Positions 1 through 8,738 of a stretch of DNA of 64,000 bases are shown piece by piece. This DNA comes from JAUVPY01 sp034412795 (GTDB taxonomy: Bacteria > Chloroflexota > Anaerolineae > 4572-78 > NAK82), in assembly GCA_034412795.1 (NCBI GenBank), contig DAOUMD010000290.1, positions 49,646 to 113,645 of the forward strand. Direction: 5' to 3'. Position 1 is the stretch's first letter, and every line of letters begins with the position of its first letter. The notes beneath the pieces were generated by a model. It had not been told where the DNA came from. It made no database searches and saw nothing but the letters and a program-made list of their open reading frames with translations. The position numbers and the translations under genes are program-made.

Positions 1-1180
1 GGTCGGTGCGCAGGTTCATTCCCCGGACATTCCGGGCGATGCTCTCTCTCAGTGCAGCCAGTTCCTCATCAATATCGGGTCGCAAGAGCAGCTTAAATGG
101 GGCGACAGCCACGCCCTCCGACGTCTTGAAACGAGTTACATACTCGCCCGTCTCGTCGTCCTGGAAAATGGAAGCTTCTATGAAGAGGTTGTCACGTTCT
201 AACCTCAATTCGGGAATAGAGATTCTTCTAGCACCAGGCCTCCTCATTCTGGAGTCCCGCGGAGTGAGCTCCACAAGAACTTGTAGGAGCCGCTCATAGG
301 CTTGTTCCAACTCCAGAGACCGTTGCATACTACTAGTTTCATTAACAGCAACTATCTCTTCAAATGCGTAAAGCGGAACGTACGGAATCTCAAGTTGCTC
401 AAAAAAATCCCGATTAGCCCGGAATTCAGCAGGGATATATCGAGCAAAAGTGTCACTGAACCTCTGGCGGAAATTATTGAGTTTTGTCGTTTCAGAGATT
501 ATTTCAATTCTGGCGGGCACGACAACGGTTCTCAACGGTCTGCCATAACGTAATTCCTGAAGCTCGGGATCTGAAAAACTCTTTACCATTTGGAGGGTGC
601 CATCTATGTTCTGTTCATTAGCTCCACAGAACATCACAATGGCATCGGCTAGCTGATATGTACACACTCCCCCCATTTCGGTGACGCCAGTGCGACTGTC
701 AATCAGCACGACATCTGCAATCTTCTCAAACTCCTCGCGCAACCACTCGAAATATATCTCTCCTTCCCAATTCTCATAAAAGTCTTGCCAATCGAACGTT
801 TTCACGACGTTGGAGTATTCGGCAAATTGGCTTTCTGCCCTCCGGCCAGACGGAAGCAGCCGGAGTCTGCCCGAGCCGCTTGGCTTTTCACTTAAATCGA
901 TCAGATAATCCTCAACCTTACATACGGGAAAGAGCTGTCTTCCACGCCCGGGGTTAAATCGTGATGCTTCGCCCTTGTAGGTCAATAGCATTTCAATGAC
1001 ACCTGGGCTCTCAAGTGCCTGCGCTACGCGGTCAGGGAAAAATCGTTCAAGGCCTGGCGCCTCAAGATCCCAGTCGACTATCAGCACTTTCAAGCCAGCT
1101 TGATACAAGAGCGTCGCAATGTTAACCAAGGCCATCGAGCGGCCAACGCCTCCTTTGTAGGAATAAAAGGTAAAAATCAT
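1..1180 (-). CDS. KGGVGR-variant ParA/MinD-like ATPase, 3' end outside window
   Basis: Reading leftward from an ATG at 1178-1180, the frame stays open to the window edge (about 393 codons), so the C-terminus is missing. The protein opens MIFTFYSYKGGVGRSMALVN, a deviant Walker A in which the usual GK[ST] lysine is replaced by Arg. A ParA-like VDWDLEAPGLERFF segment and VLIDSRTGVTE follow, the layout of the KGGVGR-motif ATPases. These proteins are known from NTP-dependent bacterial conflict gene clusters, where they sit beside effector-associated-domain proteins. The start codon overlaps the stop of the upstream gene (TAATG), so the two are translationally coupled. It probably acts as the NTPase switch of the operon. 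Ordinary plasmid or chromosome partitioning is unlikely because no ParB follows and a canonical parAB pair lies at 19-20.7 kb. Confidence 0.85.
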   Translation of the reverse strand, partial: MIFTFYSYKGGVGRSMALVNIATLLYQAGLKVLIVDWDLEAPGLERFFPDRVAQALESPGVIEMLLTYKGEASRFNPGRGRQLFPVCKVEDYLIDLSEKPSGSGRLRLLPSGRRAESQFAEYSNVVKTFDWQDFYENWEGEIYFEWLREEFEKIADVVLIDSRTGVTEMGGVCTYQLADAIVMFCGANEQNIDGTLQMVKSFSDPELQELRYGRPLRTVVVPARIEIISETTKLNNFRQRFSDTFARYIPAEFRANRDFFEQLEIPYVPLYAFEEIVAVNETSSMQRSLELEQAYERLLQVLVELTPRDSRMRRPGARRISIPELRLERDNLFIEASIFQDDETGEYVTRFKTSEGVAVAPFKLLLRPDIDEELAALRESIARNVRGMNLRTD

Positions 1181-2259
1181 TATCTGCTACTCCCTACAAT
1201 CCGATTGGCAATTCCTCGGGGAGATTGGTTAGGTTTCACTTCCGCACGAATGGCAGATCGGATCTCTTGACTCAGACGACGCTTTTCGAGATCCAGGTTC
1301 GGCAAGGTCGAAACAAGCCATCGACGCAGGTTACAAACGTCACCAACACCAAATTCATAGAGCGGATCAAAGTTCTTGGTAAAGTAACGGTATGCCGTTT
1401 CCATAGATGAACTGTATATCTGTTCTTCAAGCAGTTGATTTGTCTTGAATAATTTCGGTTCCAGCGGTGAAATAACGACCATCGCGATCCGATTTTTTCC
1501 TGTCAATTGGCTGTTGATCAAAGCCTTTCTTACCCGAGGATGATACATTGAAATTGCATCGATAATGATTACTCCCCCATACCGTTCAAGTGTGTCCAGG
1601 GCAAAAGAGCGTTCCTCATTTTCCATAGAGAAAAACCACTCGGATAGATAATCGAGGGTAAAGGTTGATCTCCCCGTCTCTTCTCGGTACCTGTTCAACG
1701 TATCCACTATCTCTCCTAAGATCTTATTGATAGACAATTCATCAGTTGTTAAGGGTTTCCATTCATCCCTATTCTCTCCGTAGCAAGAAGTAAAATCTTC
1801 TATTCCGTCCGTTTGCATGGCTGCCTTCAGTTCTCTAAATATCTCAAGTTCTCCTTGATTATCGAAGGCAGTTTCATCGTTGAGATCGATAGCCTGTTCT
1901 TGGGTCATAGACACGACTACAATTTGTATGGTATGCTCTTTTTGAGCGAGTTGCTGGAACTCGTTTCTCAATGCCTGAAGTTCCGGCTCCAGGGCAAGGC
2001 CTATGACAAAGAAAATCGTATTACTCAGTATGATGTCTAGGGCGTGTCTTCCTGTCTTTGGAATTGCCCCGCATTCTTTTGCTCCTGCCACAATGCTCGC
2101 CAAATCTGCAAAAGGTTTATCGTATCGGGCTATATTCAGGCTAATAGATGCAGGAAGATTACGCAAGAGAGTGTCCCGATTCGCGCGATCTTTTAGTGCA
2201 GGAACTTTGTTCAGGAGTTCTAGAAGGCGGTTCTCAAATGTATCAAGTTTATGTGGCAT
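1180..2259 (-). CDS. Effector-associated-type domain protein of unknown function, middle gene of conflict operon
   Basis: 359 aa, unrecognised as a whole. Residues about 5-105 resemble the N-terminus of the neighbouring protease: both have LL-x-LL near residue 12, then NR-x(2-3)-LLRNLP near residue 28-36, then an AD-L-x-x-I-x-x-A segment. This matches the adaptor-like effector-associated domains that pair a sensor or NTPase with an effector. The remaining 250 residues have no P-loop. A hydrophobic strand ending in GGVIIIDAISMY near residue 230 looks Walker-B-like but lacks a partner motif. The gene lies 61 bp after the protease gene and overlaps the ATPase start by one base, so all three are probably one transcript. 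A scaffold or sensor role is inferred from position only. Confidence 0.7.
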   Translation of the reverse strand: MPHKLDTFENRLLELLNKVPALKDRANRDTLLRNLPASISLNIARYDKPFADLASIVAGAKECGAIPKTGRHALDIILSNTIFFVIGLALEPELQALRNEFQQLAQKEHTIQIVVVSMTQEQAIDLNDETAFDNQGELEIFRELKAAMQTDGIEDFTSCYGENRDEWKPLTTDELSINKILGEIVDTLNRYREETGRSTFTLDYLSEWFFSMENEERSFALDTLERYGGVIIIDAISMYHPRVRKALINSQLTGKNRIAMVVISPLEPKLFKTNQLLEEQIYSSSMETAYRYFTKNFDPLYEFGVGDVCNLRRWLVSTLPNLDLEKRRLSQEIRSAIRAEVKPNQSPRGIANRIVGSSR

Positions 2260-2320
2260 AATCAGTTCCTCAAGCTATTCCTGACTTTCAAGCTATCTTT
2301 GAATGGAGGTACTGAGTTAT

Positions 2321-3442
2321 CTACGTCCACTTCTGCGCAGATTGGATTTCCTGGCGTAAAGCATCGGGTAGACTTTTAAGGATAGAGTGGATCAAAATAC
2401 CCTGATTATTATATTTTATCACTTCACCCTTGTATTTGGTCTCCGGTACCCGCACTGAGGCGTGATGTAGGGCAATGGCCTCCCAGGCGTCATTAAGAAC
2501 CGGTGACCCTGACGAGCCGGGTTCAGTGTCTGTTAAATAACGAATACGATAAGGCATGTCGGCAGTAGATATCGTGTCCACGTAGAAATTACTCCGAATA
2601 GCGAATCGCTTAGGGCCACCCTGAGGATGTTGGATGATATTCAAGCGGTCCCCTCTGATTGGCGTGGGTGGCATTTGTGGAATCGATATATGGCCCCACG
2701 TTGACACCGGTATATCGGGTCCGGATATTGGCTTTGACGATAAGCGCAGCATAGCATAGTCGAGTTTGACGTCGAAGTGAGCCAATTCCGTGCAGTCATA
2801 GTCCGAGTGTTCTTTGTCCCAATCAAGGTAATCAAACCACGCCACAGTTTTTAGGGCCTGTGCCCTTAATTCGTCTATCCTGGCGGCTGGCTCATTTCGA
2901 CGGTCGCGAGCTGCGATAACGTGATAGTTGGTGACAAGCAAATCTGAAGCAATCAACCATCCCGTGCCATAGGTAGCCCTGTCTTGTAGAACGCCATGGA
3001 CGACCCGAGGAACCAGCACTTTGGCAACTGCCTTCGCAGCAAGCAAACCACGCTCTAAGAAGCTGGACAGGATTCGCTCGTCTTGGCCGATAACGATTTC
3101 TTCTATGGGATCAAGGTCATTGGTTGGTGGCAATGTCTCAAGTTCTGCCAGCAAAGCTTCCAGCTCTCGCCCTGCCTGTGTTCCTGTTGCAAAACGTAGT
3201 GCGTTTCGGGCTACAATTGCTAGCGCCCACTCCCCAGAATGTTCTAGTTGTCCCCAGGATTCGGCTGCGCTAATGATGTTGTGCAAATCGGCAAGGCGAG
3301 CAGTAGGTCGGCTTAGCGCACTAACTGGTCCCGGTGGCAGGTTCCGCAATAGGACATTGCGATTATCCTGATTTTCAAACGCTGGGATGACCAGGAGAAT
3401 GTCGAGCAGATTATCACCAAAATCCGAGCTGGGTTGAATCAT
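2321..3442 (-). CDS. Trypsin-like serine protease with N-terminal effector-associated-type domain
   Basis: 373 aa with no signal peptide, so probably cytoplasmic. Residues 10-105 form the helical adaptor-like domain shared with the next gene. Residues 145-345 are a trypsin-fold (S1/S46-like) protease: GTGWLIASDLLVTNYHV supplies His174, the strand KLDYAMLRL supplies Asp229, and EPGSSGSPV supplies the nucleophile Ser311. All three catalytic positions are intact. In the conflict systems catalogued for multicellular and filamentous bacteria, such proteases are effectors held inactive until the adaptor domains and NTPase sense invasion. That role is inferred here from architecture and neighbours. 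A DegP-type quality-control protease is less likely because there is no PDZ domain and no export signal. Confidence 0.8.
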   Translation of the reverse strand: MIQPSSDFGDNLLDILLVIPAFENQDNRNVLLRNLPPGPVSALSRPTARLADLHNIISAAESWGQLEHSGEWALAIVARNALRFATGTQAGRELEALLAELETLPPTNDLDPIEEIVIGQDERILSSFLERGLLAAKAVAKVLVPRVVHGVLQDRATYGTGWLIASDLLVTNYHVIAARDRRNEPAARIDELRAQALKTVAWFDYLDWDKEHSDYDCTELAHFDVKLDYAMLRLSSKPISGPDIPVSTWGHISIPQMPPTPIRGDRLNIIQHPQGGPKRFAIRSNFYVDTISTADMPYRIRYLTDTEPGSSGSPVLNDAWEAIALHHASVRVPETKYKGEVIKYNNQGILIHSILKSLPDALRQEIQSAQKWT

Positions 3443-3501
3443 TTTGCCTCCGATCTTACAGATAGTGATGTCTGAAGTGGTTTACCTGGTATGCTGAGAC
3501 C

Positions 3502-4995
3502 CTAGCGATACCAACTTACCTGCTCCTGAAGCCAACCGGCCTGGCTTGGTGGGCCGTCTTCCACGAAGCCGTTCGGACTGCCTTCCATATCAAATAAGTG
3601 CTGTGGCTCCCCCCGGGCAGCCGGCATAATCCACATCGCCCATTGCCCACTCCGGTCAGATACAAAGGTGATCCAGTGACCGTCGGGGGACCAAGCTGGC
3701 AACACGTCCGCGGCTGGGCTGGTCGTCAGACGGGTCGGTTGCGCCTGCGAGCCGTCCGCGGCAATGAGGTAAATATCCCAGTTATTGTCTCGGTGTGACA
3801 TGAATGCCACTTGATTCCCGGCCGGAGATGGGACTGGATTAAGGTCGTGGTTACTGGAGGTCAATTGGAGCAGTTCGCTGCCGTCTGTGTTGGCTGCGAA
3901 CAAGCCGCAGCCATCCGTGACGCAGCCGTGGAATGTGAGTCGGTTTGGAGCAAGCCAGGCAGGTCCATCTAAAGAGCCATCAATCGGCACCATTTGGCCG
4001 TCTATGTACAGATGCCATTTTTCGTCTGGTTGGTTATTGGCTGTGAAGGCGATACTCCCCGTGAGCGACCAGGCTGGGTGCATAGCCTCATAGATCCTGG
4101 TTGCCTCTGACGTGTCTTGTGATTGGAGGTCCATAACCAAGATCCCTTGCCTTCCAGGGGCCCACGAGCGATAAGCCAATTTGGCGCCGCTTTTTTGAGC
4201 GGCTGGCTGTCCCGCTTGGGGAATGACTTGGATTGGATTGAGGTCCGGCCAAGCTCGCAGGTAGATATTATAAGTGCCTATCTTCTCATCGAATATGGGA
4301 TAGGCAATGACACCATAAGGGGTTGGCATTGGAACTGGCGGAAATGGAGTATTGCTTGTTGTAGATATGGGGGTTGAGGTGGACGGAATGGTATCGAGTG
4401 TCGGCGTGGGCGTGGCGATGGATGAAGGCGTTTCGATCGACGTTGTGGCCCCCGCTGGGGTAACACTAGGATTGGATATACGAGTGGCGGTGTTGTTCGA
4501 CGTATGTGAGGGTGTAATCTGCGAGTCCCTCGTTACTGATGGTGGGGGACTAGAAGGCGTGAGTGTAGAAGGAATTGGCCCGAGCAAGTTATAGACCAGT
4601 AGACTTCCTCCGCCCAAAAACACCACGGCCACGACGAGCAGAACCGCCACCATCGGCCTGCGATCAGACCTGTCATCTGGAGCTGATAACGGTTGTGGCG
4701 GCTGGAGTGGGCGAAATCCCGGCTGCCCGGCTTGCCACTCCCCTTCAGGCGTTTGGCGTCGCCACGTGTCGTCCGTGAAGAGCCGCCATTGTTGACCAAC
4801 TGCATCGGTCAAAAGGAGGAACGCCCGCTGAGTTTCGTACTCCTCCCAAGTCAATACCCCCTCGGCAAAATCTTTATTCAGACTCTCAGCCGCCTGGAGA
4901 ATTCGTGTCTCCAATTCCCGGTAAGAGATTTCACCATTGGCTGCTTGTGCATTCCAGGTCGCTATCTGGTGTTCAAGGCCCTGTTCATTATCCAT
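3502..4995 (-). CDS. Membrane-anchored TolB-like beta-propeller protein
   Basis: 497 aa. Residues 1-110 are a charged cytoplasmic segment with a SHOCT-like short helical pattern (GEISYRELETRI, EGVLTWEEYETQ). One transmembrane helix follows at about 114-138, then a Ser/Thr/Pro-rich linker to about residue 225, and then WD40/TolB-type propeller blades with repeats such as NHDLNPVPSPAGNQVAFMS and ADVLPAWSPDGHWITFVSD. The predicted topology is N-in with an extracytoplasmic propeller. It is the first gene downstream of the promoter at 5145-5173 and ends 59 bp before the protease gene, so it may be co-transcribed with the conflict operon or may simply precede it. Ligand unknown. It shares linker style and blade sequence with the lipoprotein at 8745-10934. 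Confidence 0.75.
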   Translation of the reverse strand: MDNEQGLEHQIATWNAQAANGEISYRELETRILQAAESLNKDFAEGVLTWEEYETQRAFLLLTDAVGQQWRLFTDDTWRRQTPEGEWQAGQPGFRPLQPPQPLSAPDDRSDRRPMVAVLLVVAVVFLGGGSLLVYNLLGPIPSTLTPSSPPPSVTRDSQITPSHTSNNTATRISNPSVTPAGATTSIETPSSIATPTPTLDTIPSTSTPISTTSNTPFPPVPMPTPYGVIAYPIFDEKIGTYNIYLRAWPDLNPIQVIPQAGQPAAQKSGAKLAYRSWAPGRQGILVMDLQSQDTSEATRIYEAMHPAWSLTGSIAFTANNQPDEKWHLYIDGQMVPIDGSLDGPAWLAPNRLTFHGCVTDGCGLFAANTDGSELLQLTSSNHDLNPVPSPAGNQVAFMSHRDNNWDIYLIAADGSQAQPTRLTTSPAADVLPAWSPDGHWITFVSDRSGQWAMWIMPAARGEPQHLFDMEGSPNGFVEDGPPSQAGWLQEQVSWYR

Positions 4996-5144
4996 GGATT
5001 GTGTCGCTCCTACAGTAAGCCGATTTGGGAATATTCTGGATTGGCCCCACGTCGGTCACACGGACAGGTCAACATAGTTCTTGCGGCAAATGATGATTTG
5101 ACAAGGACTCGACTCAGTGAATACTTATGGAATCTTGCTTGTCA

Positions 5145-5173
5145 ATCTTAGCACAGCCCGGTAACTTTGTCAA
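5145..5173 (-). promoter_or_regulatory. Sigma-70-type promoter for the 4995-to-1 operon
   Basis: Read on the minus strand: TTGACA (5168-5173), a 17-bp spacer, TAAGAT (5145-5150). Expected start of transcription is near 5138, about 140 bases before the ATG at 4995. A second TTGACA (5140-5145) overlaps it with a weaker -10. The 274-bp gap between 4995 and 5270 holds nothing else that I recognise. Confidence 0.6.
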
Positions 5174-5269
5174 TAATTTCACAAATAAAAGATAAAGCAG
5201 GTGATAATTGTCATTTACATCATGCGATAGCTTGTGGGAACCTTGGAGAAAGTAAGTGCATTGTCTTCC

Positions 5270-6529
5270 TCACTCCCTCACCTGCCCCTCTCCAAACACC
5301 ACCCACTTATACGTCGTCAGCTCCCTCAAACCCATCGGGCCGCGGGCGTGGAGACGCTGGGTGCTGACGGCCACCTCGGCGCCCAGGCCGAACTGGCCGC
5401 CGTCGGTGAAGCGGGTGCTGGCGTTGACGTACACCGCCGCCGAGTCGACCACGTTGATGAAGCGCATGGCCTGGCTGTAGTTCTCGGTGATGATGGCATC
5501 GGAGTGCTGGGTGCTGTGTTTGTGGATGTGGTCCAGGGCCTGGTCCAGGTTATCGACCACTTTGACGGCCAGCACCAGCGACAGGAACTCGGTGTCGAAG
5601 TCGTCGGGGCCGGCCGAGCGGACCGACGTGTGGCCCATCAGGATTTGTAGTGCACGCGGGTCGCAGCGCAGCTCAACTCCGGCGCTGGCCAGGTCCTCGG
5701 CAATTTTGGGCAGCAGGTCCTGGGCCACGTCGGCGTGGATGAGCAGCGTGTCCAGCGCGTTGCATACCGTGGGCCGCTGCACTTTTGAGTTGTGGACGAT
5801 GGGGATAACCTTCGCCGGGTCGGCGTTGCGGTCCACGTAGATGTGGCACACGCCGATGCCACCCGTGATGACGGGGATGGTTGCGTTCTCCAGGGCGAAG
5901 GTGTGCAGGCCGGCCCCACCGCGCGGGATGATCATGTCGACGTATTGGTTGGCCGTCAGCATCTCTTTGACCAGCGTCCGGTCCTGGGAGTGGATGAGCT
6001 GGATGGCTCCCACGGGTATTTTGCTCTTTTCACAAGCTTCGGCAATGGCCTCGGCCAGCGCCCGGTTGGTGTGCACCGCCTCTTTGCCGCCCCGCAAAAT
6101 GACCGCGTTGCCCGACTTGAGGCACAGCGCCGAGATGTCTACGGTGACATTGGGCCGTGATTCGTAGATAACGCCGATGACGCCCACCGGCACCCGGCGT
6201 TTGCTGATGCGCAGCCCGTTGGGCAGACTGCGGGCGTCGAAGGTCTCGCCCACGGGATCAGGCAGCCCGGCTACGGCGTGCACGTCCTGGGCGATGGCCT
6301 CCAGTCGGTGGACTGTCAACAGTAGCCGGTCCAGATAAGCTTCGCTTAACCCTGCTTCTTGCCCGGCGTCAATGTCATGGTCATTGGCGCTCAAAATCTC
6401 AGGCTCTTGCTCCATAATGGTTTCGGCGATAGCCTTAAGGGCTTTATTTTTGGTAGCTGTGTCCAGGACTGCCAGTTGGCGGGAAGCCTGGCGGGCCCGT
6501 TCTCCCTTCTCCCTGAGTTCTGCAAACAT
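5270..6529 (-). CDS. proA: Glutamate-5-semialdehyde dehydrogenase (gamma-glutamyl phosphate reductase)
   Basis: 419 aa, the usual length for ProA. It reduces gamma-glutamyl phosphate to glutamate-5-semialdehyde with NADPH, the second step of proline synthesis. Family motifs are present: PVGVIGVIYESRPNVTVD at 114-131, LRGGKEA at 145-151, IPRGGAGL at 201-208 and the catalytic-cysteine strand ITGGIGVCHIYVD with Cys228. It is the last gene of a minus-strand set proB - phosphodiesterase - proA, 70 bp after the phosphodiesterase, so it is probably transcribed with proB. The order with a phosphodiesterase between the two proline genes is unusual, but nothing in the sequence suggests loss of function. 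Confidence 0.96.
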   Translation of the reverse strand: MFAELREKGERARQASRQLAVLDTATKNKALKAIAETIMEQEPEILSANDHDIDAGQEAGLSEAYLDRLLLTVHRLEAIAQDVHAVAGLPDPVGETFDARSLPNGLRISKRRVPVGVIGVIYESRPNVTVDISALCLKSGNAVILRGGKEAVHTNRALAEAIAEACEKSKIPVGAIQLIHSQDRTLVKEMLTANQYVDMIIPRGGAGLHTFALENATIPVITGGIGVCHIYVDRNADPAKVIPIVHNSKVQRPTVCNALDTLLIHADVAQDLLPKIAEDLASAGVELRCDPRALQILMGHTSVRSAGPDDFDTEFLSLVLAVKVVDNLDQALDHIHKHSTQHSDAIITENYSQAMRFINVVDSAAVYVNASTRFTDGGQFGLGAEVAVSTQRLHARGPMGLRELTTYKWVVFGEGQVRE

Positions 6530-6599
6530 AAATCCTTCTCCCCTTCTTTAGGATCCAGGGCTGCCAGTCCTTACAGAGGACCGGCAGTCCTGCGAGTAG

Positions 6600-7118
6600 T
6601 CACGTTAGCTGAATAATTTCACCTTGTATCCCGTCTTGGTTCACGGCGAGGATGCCTACCGTAGCCTGGCCGCCTCTGCCGCGGGTGGCGGAACCTGGGT
6701 TGATGATAAGAACCCCTTGGTAGCTCTCGAGGTGCGCCTGATGCGTGTGGCCGTATACGATGCAATCTACCTTCTCGTCCCGGAATTCGCCCAGCAGATA
6801 ATCATGCATGGCCGGAAAGTCAAGCGATGGGGCTAACACCTGGTTGGGGTTTGGCACGCGGTGGCCGTGGATCAGCCCAATCCGATGCCCCTCGGCTTCA
6901 ATCACCGTCTTCACTGGCAGGTAAAGACGGACACGCGTCATGTCCATATTGCCTTGCACGGCGGTGACCGGCGCGATGGTCTCCAGGTGGCGCAGCATAG
7001 GCAGCGTCACCACGTCGCCGGCGTGCAGGATCAAATCTACCCCCTGAAAGGCGTCTATGATCACCTGGGGCATCTTGCCCGACGACAGATGCGTATCGCT
7101 AATCAGCCCGACCTTCAT
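6600..7118 (-). CDS. YfcE/MJ0936-type metallophosphodiesterase
   Basis: 172 aa, standard size for the small calcineurin-like phosphodiesterase family. Metal ligands are in the expected order: SDTHL (Asp8, His10), HAGD (Asp35), GNMD (Asn57), HGH (84-86) and GHTH (123-126). The family hydrolyses phosphodiester bonds in vitro with Mn2+, and the natural substrate is generally unknown. It lies between proB and proA on the same strand. The whole 38-bp gap to proB is a heptamer repeat, and no clear Shine-Dalgarno is visible upstream, so expression may depend on coupling to proB. Confidence 0.9.
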   Translation of the reverse strand: MKVGLISDTHLSSGKMPQVIIDAFQGVDLILHAGDVVTLPMLRHLETIAPVTAVQGNMDMTRVRLYLPVKTVIEAEGHRIGLIHGHRVPNPNQVLAPSLDFPAMHDYLLGEFRDEKVDCIVYGHTHQAHLESYQGVLIINPGSATRGRGGQATVGILAVNQDGIQGEIIQLT

Positions 7119-7120
7119 CG

Positions 7121-7155
7121 CTAATCTCTGATCTCCAATCTCTAATCTCTAACTT
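7121..7155. repeat. Heptamer array A (5 units, type CTAATCT)
   Basis: Five contiguous 7-bp units: CTAATCT, CTGATCT, CCAATCT, CTAATCT, CTAACTT. The array fills the gap between the phosphodiesterase start (7118) and the proB stop (7157) almost exactly. No inverted partner array is seen here. Confidence 0.9.
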
Positions 7156-7156
7156 C

Positions 7157-8248
7157 TTACACCATCACCATGTCGTCTCGGTGGACGACGGTGGGACCGT
7201 ATTGATAGCCAAGGACGGCCGGGATGTCGTCGGACCGATGACCCTGAATGGCGGCCAGGTCGCTGGCGTTGTAGTTGGTGATGCCCCGCGCGATTTCGTT
7301 TCCGTCCGGTCCCATCAGGCGCACCGTCTGGCCCCGCCTGAACTCGCCGCTGACGCCGGTGACGCCCACTGCCAGGAGGCTCTTGCCCCCCTGGATCAAG
7401 GCTAACGCCGCTCCCTCGTCAACCCCAACCTTGCCGCGAGCTGGCTCGGCCAGGATCCATCGCTTGCGACTCTCGACGTGGCTGACCGCCGCCGGAAAGC
7501 GCGTGCCCAGTGCTTCACCCCGGGCCAGGCGGGTTAGAACCTCGGGCTCCCTGCCGTCGGCGATGGCTACGTGCGTGCCCGAGCGGGTCGCCAGTTCGGC
7601 GGCCTGGATTTTGGTTGACATACCGCCAGTGCCCACCGCCGACCGGCTGCCCCCAGCCACGCGATAAACCTCTTCGTCAATGGTTGCGACCTCAGGGATG
7701 AGCCGGGCGTCTGGGTTCACGCGTGGGTCGGCGGTGAGGAGGCCGGCCTGGTCGGTCAGCATCATCAGCCGATCGGCATCTACCAGGTTGGCTACCAGGG
7801 CCGACAGATTGTCGTTGTCACCTATCTTGATCTCTTCTATCGCCACCACGTCGTTTTCGTTGATAATCGGCACCACCTTCAATTGGAGCAGCAAGAGCAG
7901 TGTGTTGCGCGCGTTCAGGTAACGTCCCCGGTCGGCCAGGTCGCCGCGTGTCAGCAGTGCCTGAGCGACGGGCGTATCGTACAAGGCAAAGAACTGCTCG
8001 TATAGTCCCATGAGCCGTACCTGGCCCGCAGCGGCCAGAGTCTGCTTAAACGGGATGTCCTTGCGACGCGGGGGAGGGCCCAACATCTCGCGACCGGCGA
8101 AGATGGCACCCGATGACACCAATAGCATTTCGTGTCCTTCCGCGCGCAATTGCGCCATCTGCTTCACCAGCTCAAGCATACGTGGCCGGCTGAGACGGTC
8201 ACCGCCGTCAGTCAGGATATGGGTTCCGAGTTTAACAACTATACGCAT
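7157..8248 (-). CDS. proB: Glutamate 5-kinase
   Basis: 363 aa from the ATG at 8246-8248. A TTG two codons upstream is possible but lies inside the repeat array. It phosphorylates glutamate in the first, feedback-controlled step of proline synthesis. The amino-acid-kinase domain carries the N-terminal KLGTHILTDGG, LLVSSGAIFAGRE, NENDVVAIEEIKIGDNDNLS and GTGGMSTKIQAAELA motifs. Residues from about 275 to the end form the PUA domain found in long ProB proteins. The 15-unit heptamer array begins two bases upstream of the start codon, leaving no room for a normal ribosome binding site, so translation initiation may be weak or altered here. Confidence 0.95.
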   Translation of the reverse strand: MRIVVKLGTHILTDGGDRLSRPRMLELVKQMAQLRAEGHEMLLVSSGAIFAGREMLGPPPRRKDIPFKQTLAAAGQVRLMGLYEQFFALYDTPVAQALLTRGDLADRGRYLNARNTLLLLLQLKVVPIINENDVVAIEEIKIGDNDNLSALVANLVDADRLMMLTDQAGLLTADPRVNPDARLIPEVATIDEEVYRVAGGSRSAVGTGGMSTKIQAAELATRSGTHVAIADGREPEVLTRLARGEALGTRFPAAVSHVESRKRWILAEPARGKVGVDEGAALALIQGGKSLLAVGVTGVSGEFRRGQTVRLMGPDGNEIARGITNYNASDLAAIQGHRSDDIPAVLGYQYGPTVVHRDDMVMV

Positions 8249-8250
8249 GG

Positions 8251-8355
8251 ACAAATATCAAATGGCAAATGGCAAATGACAAATGGCAAGTGGCGAATAT
8301 CAAATATCAAATATCAAATGGCAAATATCAAATGGCAAATGGCAAATGGCAAATA
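8251..8355. repeat. Heptamer array B-left (15 units, type CAAATGG)
   Basis: Fifteen uninterrupted 7-bp units of the form [ATG]C[AG]A[AG]T[AG], mostly TCAAATG, GCAAATG and TCAAATA, with no length slippage over 105 bp. It sits between the proB start codon and the four-helix-bundle gene. The units are the reverse complement of those at 8739-8794, so the two arrays form an inverted pair around that gene. Confidence 0.95.
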
Positions 8356-8362
8356 AATAGTT

Positions 8363-8717
8363 TCAGACCTTTTGACGGGCTTTGGTGACGATGGTGCTCA
8401 GGATACGGACAAGTTCGTCGCTCTCCTGCAGGAGCGTTGACTTCATCGTCATTGACTATGGTCTCCTTCACAAGTCGCAACCAATATCTTGTCTCTCGTA
8501 CTTCTTTGCAAGCAATCCCCATCTTATGAACGAAATCACGCTGGCTTTCTGCCCCATGAGCTTCTTCTACGTTTGCGCCAACGGATGTTGCCGCTCGCAG
8601 CAATTGGCGGCCAATCTCTATCGCATCCAGTGTGCGAGGAAATCGCTTAACTAACTTCACAACCCGCACTGCAAAAACAAAAGTTCGCTCGCGAATTTCG
8701 AATGGCGGTTCAGTCAT
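8363..8717 (-). pseudogene. Four-helix-bundle (S23/IVP-type) protein, frameshifted
   Basis: The family signature is clear: MTEPPFEIRERTFVFAVRVV, LLRAATSVGANVEEAHGAES, FVHKMGIACKEVRETRYWL. I place the start at the ATG at 8715-8717, which has AGAGGA seven bases upstream, rather than at 8741 inside the array. After codon ...DDEVNA the long reading frame runs into unrelated residues (PAGERRTCPYPE) and then into repeat DNA. Shifting frame at about 8431-8433 restores the expected C-terminus, LLQESDELVRILSTIVTKAR, ending at TGA 8363-8365. A 2-bp loss from a GCGC-like run would explain it. The same fold occurs in 23S rRNA intervening-sequence proteins and in Avd of diversity-generating retroelements. 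No reverse transcriptase is nearby. Confidence 0.85.
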
Positions 8718-8738
8718 CTCGATTCCTCTACCGCTTCT

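Noticed and set aside
6..553. Plus-strand frames at 6-299 and 302-553
   Set aside because: They are antisense to the conserved KGGVGR ATPase frame.
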